NCBI GenBank assembly: GCA_937952285.1
Contig: CALFZE010000005.1
Span: forward strand, 1 to 47,246
Length of the DNA: 47,246 bases
Direction: 5' to 3'
From: UBA2428 sp002343545
GTDB taxonomy: Bacteria > Bdellovibrionota > UBA2428
The notes below the pieces were generated by a model. The model was not told the origin of the DNA, searched no databases, and worked only from the letters and a program-made list of their open reading frames with translations. The position numbers were made by a program, and so were the translations under genes. Of this stretch, positions 1 to 7,650 are shown piece by piece. The first letter of the stretch is position 1. Each line of letters opens with the position of its first letter.

Positions 1-344
1 AAGAACGCCAAGTACACCATCAAGCCCGCCAAGATGATCGGCAGCGGCAATCCGGCCGGCATCAAGAACGCGTGCACGAGCAGGATGTTCACCATGATCG
101 GCGCCAGCACGACGAGCGCGAGCGGCACGTAGAGCCCGATCATCAGCAACAATCCGCAGAGCGTCTCGAGCCCCTTCACGAGCGGCATCATGTACACCGA
201 GGCTTCCATGCCGCGGTTGAACGTTTGCAGCGCTTCGGGCAAGTCCGGCGGCGTGGGCGCGAGCTTCAAGAGCCCCGTGATTCCCGCCGCGAAGAAAACG
301 AAACCAAGCAAGATACGAGCGACCAAGGTCAATTTGGATTTCAT
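1..344 (-). CDS. DoxX-like membrane protein (3' end cut by window)
   Basis: Partial gene; the C-terminus lies beyond base 1. The reverse strand from the ATG at 342-344 reads MKSKLTLVARILLGFVFFAAG, followed by hydrophobic segments near residues 5-20, 55-75 and 80-112. The pattern of a first helix with LLGxxFxxAGxxxL and the later helices resembles the DoxX/DoxX-like family of small four-helix inner-membrane proteins. Family members are linked to respiratory or redox functions, but the substrate is usually unknown. A good ribosome-binding site (GGAGGA, about 351-356) supports the start. It lies 68 bp downstream of the REC-GGEEF gene on the same strand, so it may be co-transcribed. The family call is by eye. 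Confidence 0.7.
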   Translation of the reverse strand, partial: MKSKLTLVARILLGFVFFAAGITGLLKLAPTPPDLPEALQTFNRGMEASVYMMPLVKGLETLCGLLLMIGLYVPLALVVLAPIMVNILLVHAFLMPAGLPLPIILAGLMVYLAF

Positions 345-412
345 CAAGAGTTCCTCCCGCCCGAAAGTCTAACAGACGCCCCCGTCCCGTCGGGTCGCGG
401 GGCGCGAGAAAA

Positions 413-1942
413 TCACTTGGGCGCGGGCGCGGTCTTCTTGCGGTCCGAGCGCACGACCACGGGTTCGAAGGCCGCGACATACCCCTCGGCCGGTTTGCCC
501 GGCACGACCACGTTGCGCGACTTCTTTTTGCCCTCGTAGAGCGCGTCGTCCGAGGCCTTGATGACGGCGTCCATCGAGCCGCCGTGGCTCGGGTATTCCG
601 ACACGCCGATCGACACGGTCACCTTGCCGAGCGGCTGCGTGTGCTCGTTCGGGAACGGGGCCTCTTCCACGACCTTGCGGAAGCTCTCGGCCTTCGCGAG
701 CGCGTCGGCGAAGGCCGTGTACGGCATGAGCACGACGAATTCCTCGCCGCCGTAGCGCGCGACGATGTCGGTGTTGCGGAAGTTCTTCTTGAGCAGCGCG
801 GCCATGCGGCGCAGGACTTCGTCGCCCGCGGGGTGGCCGTGGGTGTCGTTGTACTTCTTGAAGTGGTCGACGTCGAAGAACATGAGGCTCACCGGGTGGC
901 GAAAGCGCTCGGACTTGCCGATCTCGGCCTGGAAGCGCTCCTTGAAGTAGCGCACGTTAAAGAGCCCCGTGAGCGAATCGCGGATGGCCGTCTCGAGCAC
1001 GCGCGCGTGCAGGAGCGCGTTCTCGAGCGCCGTCGTGATGGTCTGCAGGTAGCGCTTGGCGAGCGCGCGCGAGTCGTCGCCGTTCCAATGCGCCGAGCGG
1101 ATCACGAAGACGCCGCGCGGAGTGCCGCGCGTGACGACCGGAAAGACGACCCACGGCTCGCCGTTGCCCTTGAGCGGACCCGAAAGCTGGTCGGCGTCGC
1201 CGAGCGCGCGCTGAAACTCGGGCGAGGCTTCGAGTCCCTCCAGGTAAGGCTGCACCTTCGCGGGCGTCTGCAGCAACCCCGGCGGCAGCGGAATGGAAAC
1301 CTGCGCCTTGCCGAAGACCTCGTCGGGGTGGCGGAACATCGCCACGAGCGCCTGCTGCGCCGGGTGCAGCTGGAAGAAGGCGACCGACGCGTTCGCGAGC
1401 GCCTGCGAAAGCCCGCGGCATCCGATCTGCAAAGTCTTGGGGATCTCGAGCGTCTGCGAGAGCTCGGTCGATACGCTCGCGTGCGCCTCGATCTCGGCCG
1501 TTTTGCGCTTGAGCTCCTCCATGAGGTACTCCGTGTAGAAGCGCATGTAGATCCGGCCGCACACGTGCACGAGCAGCTGGCGCACGTCCTCGATGTTGTC
1601 GAAGGGCTTGGAGAGATAGTCGTGCACGCCGATGCGCATGGCTTGCACGGCCGTCTCGAAGGAGCCGTGCGAGGTCATGATGATGACCTCGATCTCTTCG
1701 GAGATCTCTTTGACCTTGGCCGCGAGCTCGATGCCCGTCATGCCGAGCATCCGGATGTCGCTCAGCACGATGTGCGGGATGTGGCCGCCGTGGATGTACT
1801 CGAGCGCGGCCTCGCCGCTCGGCGCGGTCGCCACCTGAAAGCCCCACTCGCCCAGGGCGTCGCCGAGCGCCGAACGAATGGATTCTTCGTCGTCGCAAAC
1901 GAGCACGAGGTAGTCGGCCGGATTGATCGGAGGCGTTTCCAT
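413..1942 (-). CDS. Response regulator with C-terminal GGDEF domain (diguanylate cyclase)
   Basis: 509 residues. Residues 11-125 form a receiver domain: acidic pocket D17/D18, phospho-acceptor D62, T90 and K112 in a KPF motif. A linker with coiled-coil character (about 135-160) leads to a GAF-like region (about 170-310). The GGDEF domain starts near 321 (RDSLTGLFN) and has the active-site signature GGEEF at 398-402. An RxxD inhibitory site (RNTD, 389-392) sits five residues upstream, as in product-inhibited diguanylate cyclases. It should make c-di-GMP from two GTP when phosphorylated. The histidine kinase gene ends 6 bp upstream and is the obvious partner. The tail is Lys/Pro-rich. The GAF assignment is less certain than the end domains. 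Confidence 0.93.
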   Translation of the reverse strand: METPPINPADYLVLVCDDEESIRSALGDALGEWGFQVATAPSGEAALEYIHGGHIPHIVLSDIRMLGMTGIELAAKVKEISEEIEVIIMTSHGSFETAVQAMRIGVHDYLSKPFDNIEDVRQLLVHVCGRIYMRFYTEYLMEELKRKTAEIEAHASVSTELSQTLEIPKTLQIGCRGLSQALANASVAFFQLHPAQQALVAMFRHPDEVFGKAQVSIPLPPGLLQTPAKVQPYLEGLEASPEFQRALGDADQLSGPLKGNGEPWVVFPVVTRGTPRGVFVIRSAHWNGDDSRALAKRYLQTITTALENALLHARVLETAIRDSLTGLFNVRYFKERFQAEIGKSERFRHPVSLMFFDVDHFKKYNDTHGHPAGDEVLRRMAALLKKNFRNTDIVARYGGEEFVVLMPYTAFADALAKAESFRKVVEEAPFPNEHTQPLGKVTVSIGVSEYPSHGGSMDAVIKASDDALYEGKKKSRNVVVPGKPAEGYVAAFEPVVVRSDRKKTAPAPK

Positions 1943-1948
1943 GCTTGG

Positions 1949-4159
1949 CTATTTTACCTTCGGCTTGCGAACCTGGAAGTTCGGAAGGCCCGGCGCGGAA
2001 GGGCCCGAGGCGGGGGGCGCCACGACGCGCGGCGGGGGCGGTTTCGGCATCGAGCTCGGCGCGGGCGGCGGCGCGACCGGCAAGGCGGGCGCGGCTTCCC
2101 CCAGCCCGTCGAAGTCGGAGGTCGCGACCTCGAGCGGCGGCGCGGCGGGGGGCGCGTTGAGCTGCGTGGGCTTATCGACCCAGGCGTCGGGCGCCGAGGG
2201 CTCGGCCGCCGGCAACTCGAGCTCGACGACCGCAGACGCGTCGGGCGCGGCCGCCGGCGCGGGCTTCGACGCCGCGACGTCCGTCGAGAGCTTGGCCCCG
2301 CCCGAGCGGCGGTGCCGCATTTCTTCGAGTTCCTTTTGGACTTCGGCGGTGCGCGGACCGCGGGCCATGAAGTCGATGTAGAACGTCGTGCCCTGCCCCG
2401 GCGCGCTGTCGATCGACACGCGGGCCTGGTGTTCGGCGATGATGCCCATCGTGACGGCCAGGCCCAGCCCCGTGCCCTGTCCGCGCGGCTTCGTCGTGAA
2501 GAAGGGCTCGAAGATCTTGCGCTGAACTTCGTCGGTCATGCCGACGCCCGTGTCTTTGATCATGATGCGGCAGAAGGCGCCCTGGAACTGCTCGCTCCGG
2601 TAAGCGAGGTAGCGCCCGACGGGCGCCGCGGCAGGATCCTGGAAGAGATCCGTCTTCAGGAAGATCGAGCCGCCCTCGGTCATGGCGTGACCGGCGTTCT
2701 GCATCATGTTCAGCAGGACCTGCTCGACCTGGTTCGCGTTGCCGCGGATCATGTTGAGCTCGACGCCGAAGTCCTTCTCGACGCGGACCTGCGCCATGTT
2801 GAGCGTGTGCTCCATGAGGTTGATCGCTTCCCACGTGACAAGCTCAAGGTCGATGTCCTTCATCTCGGCCTTCTCTTCGCGGGAGAAGCGCATGAGGCTA
2901 TCGATGATGCCGCGGCAGCGCGCCGTTTCTTTGCGCACGACCTCGATGTAGCGATAGATCGGGCTTTCCGTGGGGACGGAGAGCTTCTTGAGCTGGCCCA
3001 TCGCGAGATCCGCGTTGCTCAGGATGCCGGCGAGGGGGTTCTTCACTTCGTGCGCGAGACCCGCCGAGAGCGTGCCCACGGCCGCGAGCTTTTCGCTCTG
3101 CACGAGGGCTTCCTGCGCGGACTTGAGCGCGACTTCGCGATCCTCGAGGGCCTGGCCCATGTGGTTGAAGGCCTCGGCCAACTGACCGACTTCGTCGCGA
3201 CGCTCGCCCGGGTCGACGCGCACCGAGAAGTCGCCCGTCTCGAGCAGGCTCGCGGCGTGCGCCATCTGTTCGATCGGCGTCGAGAGCCGGCCCGAAAGCC
3301 AGCGCGACGCGAGAAAGCCGAAGCCGAAGAGCAGGAACGCGTAGAACGCGAGCTCGTAGAAGGTCCGGCGGAAACCCTGCAGGATTTCGTCGCGCGTGAT
3401 GAACGAAAGCACGGCGAAGTCGCCCGCGCCCGCGGTCGACACGGGCGCCCAGGCGAAGACCATCTCGTCGTCGCCGAAGGGGATCACGCGCACGGAAGCG
3501 CGGCCGCCCGGCTTGCGCAGGGCTTCGCGGTCTTCCGCGTCGAGACGATCCCAGAGCGATTCAAAGCGGCTCTTCGAAATTTCCGTACCCACCACGACGG
3601 GCGGCATGGCGTCGGGCTTCGCGCCGACGCGAAGATCCACGACCAGGCCCTTCAGCAGGCCGCGCTCGAGATCCTCGGCGATCGGAAAGACTTCGTTGCT
3701 CTCGAAGAGGCCCTGCGCCGCGACCCGACGCTCCTGCCCTGCTTCGTCGAGCACGAGCGGCACGCTCAGGAGCAGTTGGTTCGGAGGCAAGGGTTGCAGC
3801 GTGGTCGCCTCGGGACTAACCGCGGGGGCTTCCATCGCGCCCTGGAAGTTGGGCGCGCGCCAGAAACGCTCGCCCACCCGGATCCAGCGCCAGGTTTTTT
3901 CGTCGGGGACCTTGGAGATCGCCGTGCCGTTCAGGAGTTCGCGCGAGGTGCCCTCGAGCTGACGACGCGCGCGCAGCAAGCGCTCCGCGGATTCCTGCGC
4001 GCTTTGCCCGGCCCAGAGGACCTGCATGTCGCGCATCGAGCGCACCTTGTCTTCGGAGATGAAGCTGAGCACGGTGCGCCCCGACACGAAGGCCGTCGCG
4101 CCCACGAAGACGAAGAGCAGGCCCGTGATCTGGTAGCGAAGCGGAAAGCCGATCTTCAT
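1949..4159 (-). CDS. Membrane sensor histidine kinase with HAMP domain
   Basis: 736 residues. Membrane helices at about 10-27 and 267-287 bracket a periplasmic sensor region of about 240 residues with no recognised fold. A HAMP domain follows (about 288-340). The dimerisation/phospho-acceptor helix carries H370 in the H-box AHEVKNPL. The ATPase domain shows the N-box (NMMQNAGHAM, near 484-493), the G1 box DTGVGM (536-541), an F-box (EPFFTTK) and the G2 box GTGLGLAV (562-569). After residue 600 there is a low-complexity Ala/Pro-rich tail of about 135 residues, unusual for a kinase and possibly a docking or localisation segment. The start codon overlaps the stop of the upstream lipoprotein gene by 4 bp, and the REC-GGEEF gene follows at 6 bp. 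The three genes look like one signalling operon. Confidence 0.93.
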   Translation of the reverse strand: MKIGFPLRYQITGLLFVFVGATAFVSGRTVLSFISEDKVRSMRDMQVLWAGQSAQESAERLLRARRQLEGTSRELLNGTAISKVPDEKTWRWIRVGERFWRAPNFQGAMEAPAVSPEATTLQPLPPNQLLLSVPLVLDEAGQERRVAAQGLFESNEVFPIAEDLERGLLKGLVVDLRVGAKPDAMPPVVVGTEISKSRFESLWDRLDAEDREALRKPGGRASVRVIPFGDDEMVFAWAPVSTAGAGDFAVLSFITRDEILQGFRRTFYELAFYAFLLFGFGFLASRWLSGRLSTPIEQMAHAASLLETGDFSVRVDPGERRDEVGQLAEAFNHMGQALEDREVALKSAQEALVQSEKLAAVGTLSAGLAHEVKNPLAGILSNADLAMGQLKKLSVPTESPIYRYIEVVRKETARCRGIIDSLMRFSREEKAEMKDIDLELVTWEAINLMEHTLNMAQVRVEKDFGVELNMIRGNANQVEQVLLNMMQNAGHAMTEGGSIFLKTDLFQDPAAAPVGRYLAYRSEQFQGAFCRIMIKDTGVGMTDEVQRKIFEPFFTTKPRGQGTGLGLAVTMGIIAEHQARVSIDSAPGQGTTFYIDFMARGPRTAEVQKELEEMRHRRSGGAKLSTDVAASKPAPAAAPDASAVVELELPAAEPSAPDAWVDKPTQLNAPPAAPPLEVATSDFDGLGEAAPALPVAPPPAPSSMPKPPPPRVVAPPASGPSAPGLPNFQVRKPKVK

Positions 4160-4689
4160 TCCGACGCTCCGAGACCGGCGACCGTCTCGGCGTCGAACTC
4201 GATGCGACCGTAGGGACTACGGATCTCGAAGGGTCCCCGGGCCGTGGTCTCGAAGTCGACGAGAAAGACGCGGTAGAAGGGATAAGCGTAGGGGTAAAGA
4301 CGTTCGTGCACGGCGGCCGTGCGGACTTCGGCCACGCGCACGGGCGCCTGCCCGCCGAGCTGCCAAGTCAGATCGGCCGGGCTCAGCTCGCGGCGACTGA
4401 ACGCGGTCACCGCCACGACGAACTGGGTTTGCTTGGCGCGACGCTCGAAGCCGTAGCCCGGCGCGACTTCTTCTTGCCGGGCCTTGAGCGCGTCGTCGGC
4501 CGCGAGCAGCTTGGCCGCGAAGAGTTGCTTGCCGCGATCGTAGAGACGGCGGGTTTCCACGCGGCCTTCGACCCACGAACGGTACGAAGCCGCGCCGCTC
4601 CCGAAACTACCGATCGTCGCGCAAGCCGAGACGAGCGCGAAGGCGCAGCAATAAGGCAAAAAGCGACGCCAAGCGGAGCGGTCTCGCAT
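4156..4689 (-). CDS. Predicted lipoprotein upstream of the sensor kinase
   Basis: 177 residues. The N-terminus has basic residues, a hydrophobic stretch and a lipobox ending at C23 (VSAC), indicating a lipoprotein. The mature part (RxYDRGKQLFAAKLLAADDALKARQEE) is helical and charged; the C-terminal half alternates hydrophobic residues and may be a small beta domain. No known family was recognised. The 4-bp stop/start overlap with the kinase gene argues for co-translation, so it may be an accessory or sensory component of that system; this is inference from position. The ribosome-binding site is weak (GAAGAC), leaving the start slightly uncertain. Confidence 0.75.
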   Translation of the reverse strand: MRDRSAWRRFLPYCCAFALVSACATIGSFGSGAASYRSWVEGRVETRRLYDRGKQLFAAKLLAADDALKARQEEVAPGYGFERRAKQTQFVVAVTAFSRRELSPADLTWQLGGQAPVRVAEVRTAAVHERLYPYAYPFYRVFLVDFETTARGPFEIRSPYGRIEFDAETVAGLGASE

Positions 4690-4745
4690 GTCTTCAGTCT
4701 ATGCGAGTCGAAGAAAAAATCGAAGCCGCGGCCCGCGCCAATTCG

Positions 4746-5318
4746 TCAGGATTTCGATGGAGTCTCGAGGATTTGCCGCACGGCAAAGAGCGCCTTCACC
4801 GGCACGCCGAATTCCTTCTCGAGACGTTCGCGGCCGCCCATTTCGCGATCGACGAGCGCCAAAATCCCGTCGACGCGGTAGCCCTCGCGCTTGAGGTTGG
4901 CGAAGGCCGTCGCGAGCGAGCCGCCCGTGCTGATGACGTCTTCGACGAGCCAGACCCCACCGCGGGGCGCGGCGCCGTCGACGGCCTTGCCCTGGCTGAG
5001 CCCGTGGCTCTTGGCTTCTTTACGCACGAGCAGGCCTTCGAGCTCCCACCCCGCGCGTTGCGCCGCAATAAGCACGGCGGCCACCATGGGATCGCCGCCC
5101 ACGCTCACGCCCGCGACTTGCTCCGGGGGCTGCGGCAGCGCGCGCAGTTCTTCGGCGAAGGCCTCGCCGAGCACGGCGAGCGAGGGACCGTGCAGCGTCA
5201 CGTCCTTGCAGTTGATGTAGTAGTCCGAGCTTTGGCCGCTCGCGAGCTTGACCTGGACGCCGCGCTTGAGCGCCCGGCTGCGCACGAGCTCGAGAAGTTT
5301 CTGGCGGTGAGTCGACAT
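4746..5318 (-). CDS. pyrE: Orotate phosphoribosyltransferase
   Basis: 190 residues, a normal length for PyrE. It converts orotate and PRPP to orotidine 5'-phosphate in de novo pyrimidine synthesis, in the cytoplasm. The PRPP-binding signature VEDVISTGGS is at 125-134. The flexible catalytic loop with RKEAKSHG is at 99-106, and the orotate-side motif SGQSSDYYI at 27-35. A strong AGGAGG lies just upstream of the ATG. The hydrolase gene upstream ends 36 bp away on the same strand, so they may share a transcript. No pyrF or other pyr gene is next to it. Confidence 0.95.
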   Translation of the reverse strand: MSTHRQKLLELVRSRALKRGVQVKLASGQSSDYYINCKDVTLHGPSLAVLGEAFAEELRALPQPPEQVAGVSVGGDPMVAAVLIAAQRAGWELEGLLVRKEAKSHGLSQGKAVDGAAPRGGVWLVEDVISTGGSLATAFANLKREGYRVDGILALVDREMGGRERLEKEFGVPVKALFAVRQILETPSKS

Positions 5319-5354
5319 GCGGAACCTCCTGCGAGCCCCGCCCTCGCGAAGCCC

Positions 5355-6248
5355 CTAAAAAAGCCAATCCACGACCGCGCGGTAAACATTGTCGCGGCCG
5401 ATTTCGTTCCAGGTCTCGTGCTTCATACCCGGGAAGGCGCGAAATCGCTTGTGCGTTCCCAATTTTTCGTAGAAAGCGCGGAGCGCCGCAGGATCGCAGA
5501 CCGGATCGTCCTCGCCCGTGGCGAGCATGAGCGGCACCTCGACGTCCAGGGCGCGATCCAAGACCCGCTCGGCGGTCTCGCGCATCGAAAAGAAAAGCTG
5601 CGGACTCACATCGCCGTGCGCGAGCGGATCGGCCCGGAAGACCTCTTCGCTCGCCGCGTCGCGGGTGAGTTGATCGGGCGAAATACCGTTCGGGATGCGC
5701 ATCAAAGGTCGCAGGGAGCGCAAGCGCTCGGCTGCCGCGAGCTTCCACCCCGGCACCTCGAGTCGCAGCGCGAGCGGCGGCGAGAGCGCGAGCGCCCGAA
5801 GCGCGAAGTCGCCTTCGTCGTCGGCGCGCTTGCCCCGCACGAGCCACGCGAGCGCGAGCAAAGCGCCCATGCTGTGGCCGACGAGCAGCCACGGCGCGTG
5901 CGCGGCCCCGCGGCTCGCGAGCGGACCCTCGGCGCCCCACCAGCGGCGGGCGTCCACGACCTCTTCGAGCGTGCGGTCGAGGTCGATGAGATCGCGCTGA
6001 CCGCCCTCGGCCGCGCTCATCCCGTGGCCGGGATGGTCGGGCGCGAGCACGTCGTAACCGAACTGGGTCAGGAAACGCGCGAACTCGTCGTAGCGGGCGC
6101 CGTGATCGCCGAGCCCGTGCAGGATCCAGACGTAACCACGCGGGGGTGACCCCACGCCCTGGGCGTTTCGCCACCAATGGAGCGCGGCCCTCGTGCCGGG
6201 CAGGACCCGGCTTTCACGGAAGAGAAGATTGCGGCGCGCGCCCGTCAT
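5355..6248 (-). CDS. Alpha/beta hydrolase, monoacylglycerol-lipase-like
   Basis: 297 residues, with no signal peptide, so probably cytoplasmic. The nucleophile elbow GHSMG places the catalytic Ser at 126. The oxyanion/lid motif LHGLGDHGARY is at 43-53. The acid is probably D248 in GEDDPVCD and the base H277 in MKHETWNE. This pattern is typical of the serine-aminopeptidase S33/hydrolase-4 group, which includes monoacylglycerol lipases and lysophospholipases. The true substrate cannot be told from sequence. No strong ribosome-binding site is seen before the ATG, so a slightly later start is possible. pyrE follows 36 bp downstream. Confidence 0.88.
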   Translation of the reverse strand: MTGARRNLLFRESRVLPGTRAALHWWRNAQGVGSPPRGYVWILHGLGDHGARYDEFARFLTQFGYDVLAPDHPGHGMSAAEGGQRDLIDLDRTLEEVVDARRWWGAEGPLASRGAAHAPWLLVGHSMGALLALAWLVRGKRADDEGDFALRALALSPPLALRLEVPGWKLAAAERLRSLRPLMRIPNGISPDQLTRDAASEEVFRADPLAHGDVSPQLFFSMRETAERVLDRALDVEVPLMLATGEDDPVCDPAALRAFYEKLGTHKRFRAFPGMKHETWNEIGRDNVYRAVVDWLF

Positions 6249-6314
6249 GAACGCGGGAATATACTCAAATCCCGAAGCCGGTGATAGACTTCCCGGTGAG
6301 GGGGGAGCTTTTCG

Positions 6315-6872
6315 ATGTCGACGGCCGGGTCTTTACGCACGCGCGGCTTCGCCCTGCTCCTGGCGAGCGTCGGGGCGGCCCCCGCCCTCGCCCAATCCAC
6401 GGGCGGACTCGGCCCCTACACGCTCGAGATCGCCCCTTCGATCGGCATCAACCTTCCCGATGATTTTTGGGGCGCCGGCGTGCTCAAGACCGTGGGCGCT
6501 CAAGTCGCCTGGTCCTTCCTGCCGAGCCATGCCCTCGTGGGCGGCGCCGTTTACCATTCGGGACCGAACGATTCGGGGTACACGGGCGAGCTGCTTTACC
6601 GCTACGAGTCCAACCTTCAGGAGCTCTCGACCTTCTTCGTGATCGGCTTTCACGTGACGAAGTTCTCGCTCGGCATCGACTACGACGCGACGGGCGCCTG
6701 CGATCCGGTGAACTGCGAAACGGATTCGGGCATCCACCACGGCATCAACATCGGCGGCGGCATGATGATCCCGCTCAGCCCCACGACCCCGTTCAAAGTC
6801 GGCATGCGCTTTCTCAAGAAGCAGCCCAAGCTCATGCTCCTGCTCGACGCCTCCATCGGCATCCGTTTCTAA
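6315..6872 (+). CDS. Small secreted, probable outer-membrane beta-barrel protein
   Basis: 185 residues. The N-terminus is a Sec signal peptide ending near APALAQS (about residue 26). The rest is rich in alternating hydrophobic/polar strands with Gly and aromatic residues and ends in IRF, as expected for a small outer-membrane barrel of the OmpW/OmpX size class. No family motif was identified. A GAGGGGGGA ribosome-binding site lies 8-10 bp before the ATG. It is transcribed divergently from the hydrolase gene and convergently with the ICMT-like gene; a palindromic element lies directly after its stop. Confidence 0.8.
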   Translation: MSTAGSLRTRGFALLLASVGAAPALAQSTGGLGPYTLEIAPSIGINLPDDFWGAGVLKTVGAQVAWSFLPSHALVGGAVYHSGPNDSGYTGELLYRYESNLQELSTFFVIGFHVTKFSLGIDYDATGACDPVNCETDSGIHHGINIGGGMMIPLSPTTPFKVGMRFLKKQPKLMLLLDASIGIRF

Positions 6873-6873
6873 G

Positions 6874-6941
6874 GCGGCGTGGGAGCGAGGACCGGAACTT
6901 ACCGCGTGTAAGTGAGGACCGCAGCGGCGAGCCAACGCCGC
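6874..6941. repeat. Palindromic intergenic element, copy 1
   Basis: Outer arms GCGGCGT (6874-6880) and ACGCCGC (6935-6941) pair perfectly. An inner hairpin ACTTAC (6897-6902) / GTAAGT (6908-6913) has a 5-nt loop. The inner hairpin is flanked by GGGAGCGAGGACCG on the left and GAGGACCGCAGCGGCGAGCC on the right. A T-run (6951-6955) follows. It sits between two convergent genes, so it may work as a terminator. It shares its layout and several short words with the element at 9706-9822. Confidence 0.6.
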
Positions 6942-6965
6942 AGATGGCCCTTTTTCAACGACTCG

Positions 6966-7607
6966 TTACCAGAGCGCGCCGTATTTGCTGCGCAAGCCGA
7001 AGACGATGCCAAAGCCGACGAGCCAGAGCAGGGTTTCGAACTCGGCGCGCACGCCGTGCGAAACGGAGTAGGTGCGGATGGCGCGGTTCACGCCGGGCAA
7101 CCAGGTCGGCCACCAACGACGCACGCGACGCGCGTAACGGTAATACGAGGGGCCCACGCGAAGGATGAGCTCCTTCTCGTAAGCGGCCGCCAGGAAAGAA
7201 AGATAGCCCCACGCGAGCACGAGCACGAGCAGCGCCCACGTCGCCGGTACGTCCAGGAAGATGGCCGCGCCCACGTAACCGAGCAAGGAACCCAACTCCA
7301 CGGGATTGCGCACGTAGCGGTACGGGCCGTTCAGCACGAAGCCTTCGCTGCGGTGGTAGCCCCGCGCCCAGACCCGCAGCGCGAGCGCCGCGACCCACCA
7401 CGGGAGGCCGAGCACCAAGCGAAGCGCGTAGTCGCGATCGACCGGTCCCGGCGCGAGCCAAAGCAAAACGAGCACGGGCCAGGCGCCCTGCCGACTCACC
7501 CGACGAAGCATCGTCGCCATGCGGAACGCGAGCGAAGTCTCTCGCAACGACGCCTCGACGGCGCCTTGCCCGGAGGCAGCCACTGTGCTGAAATCGCCCT
7601 CTCTCAT
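6966..7607 (-). CDS. ICMT/phospholipid-methyltransferase-like membrane protein
   Basis: 213 residues from the ATG at 7607. Several membrane helices surround a central motif GPYRYVRNPVELG, which matches the conserved GPYxxxRHPxYxG core of the isoprenylcysteine carboxyl methyltransferase / phospholipid methyltransferase group (here Asn replaces His). The C-terminal YEKELILRVGPSYYRYARRV segment corresponds to the family's E-E-x-L...G..Y..Y block, which contributes to SAM binding. The substrate in bacteria is generally unknown. A longer reading frame extends into the divergent aminopeptidase gene and is unlikely. An ATG at 7520 is another possible start. Confidence 0.78.
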   Translation of the reverse strand: MREGDFSTVAASGQGAVEASLRETSLAFRMATMLRRVSRQGAWPVLVLLWLAPGPVDRDYALRLVLGLPWWVAALALRVWARGYHRSEGFVLNGPYRYVRNPVELGSLLGYVGAAIFLDVPATWALLVLVLAWGYLSFLAAAYEKELILRVGPSYYRYARRVRRWWPTWLPGVNRAIRTYSVSHGVRAEFETLLWLVGFGIVFGLRSKYGALW

Positions 7608-7650
7608 AAGTAGTTTACCTAGAATGACGCAGAAGGAGCTCAGATACAAC

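Noticed and set aside
584..4213. 1209-codon open frame on the plus strand opposite the kinase and regulator genes
   Set aside because: It has no recognisable domain, is Arg/Glu/His-rich, and mirrors two clear genes on the minus strand; it is a product of high GC and third-position bias.
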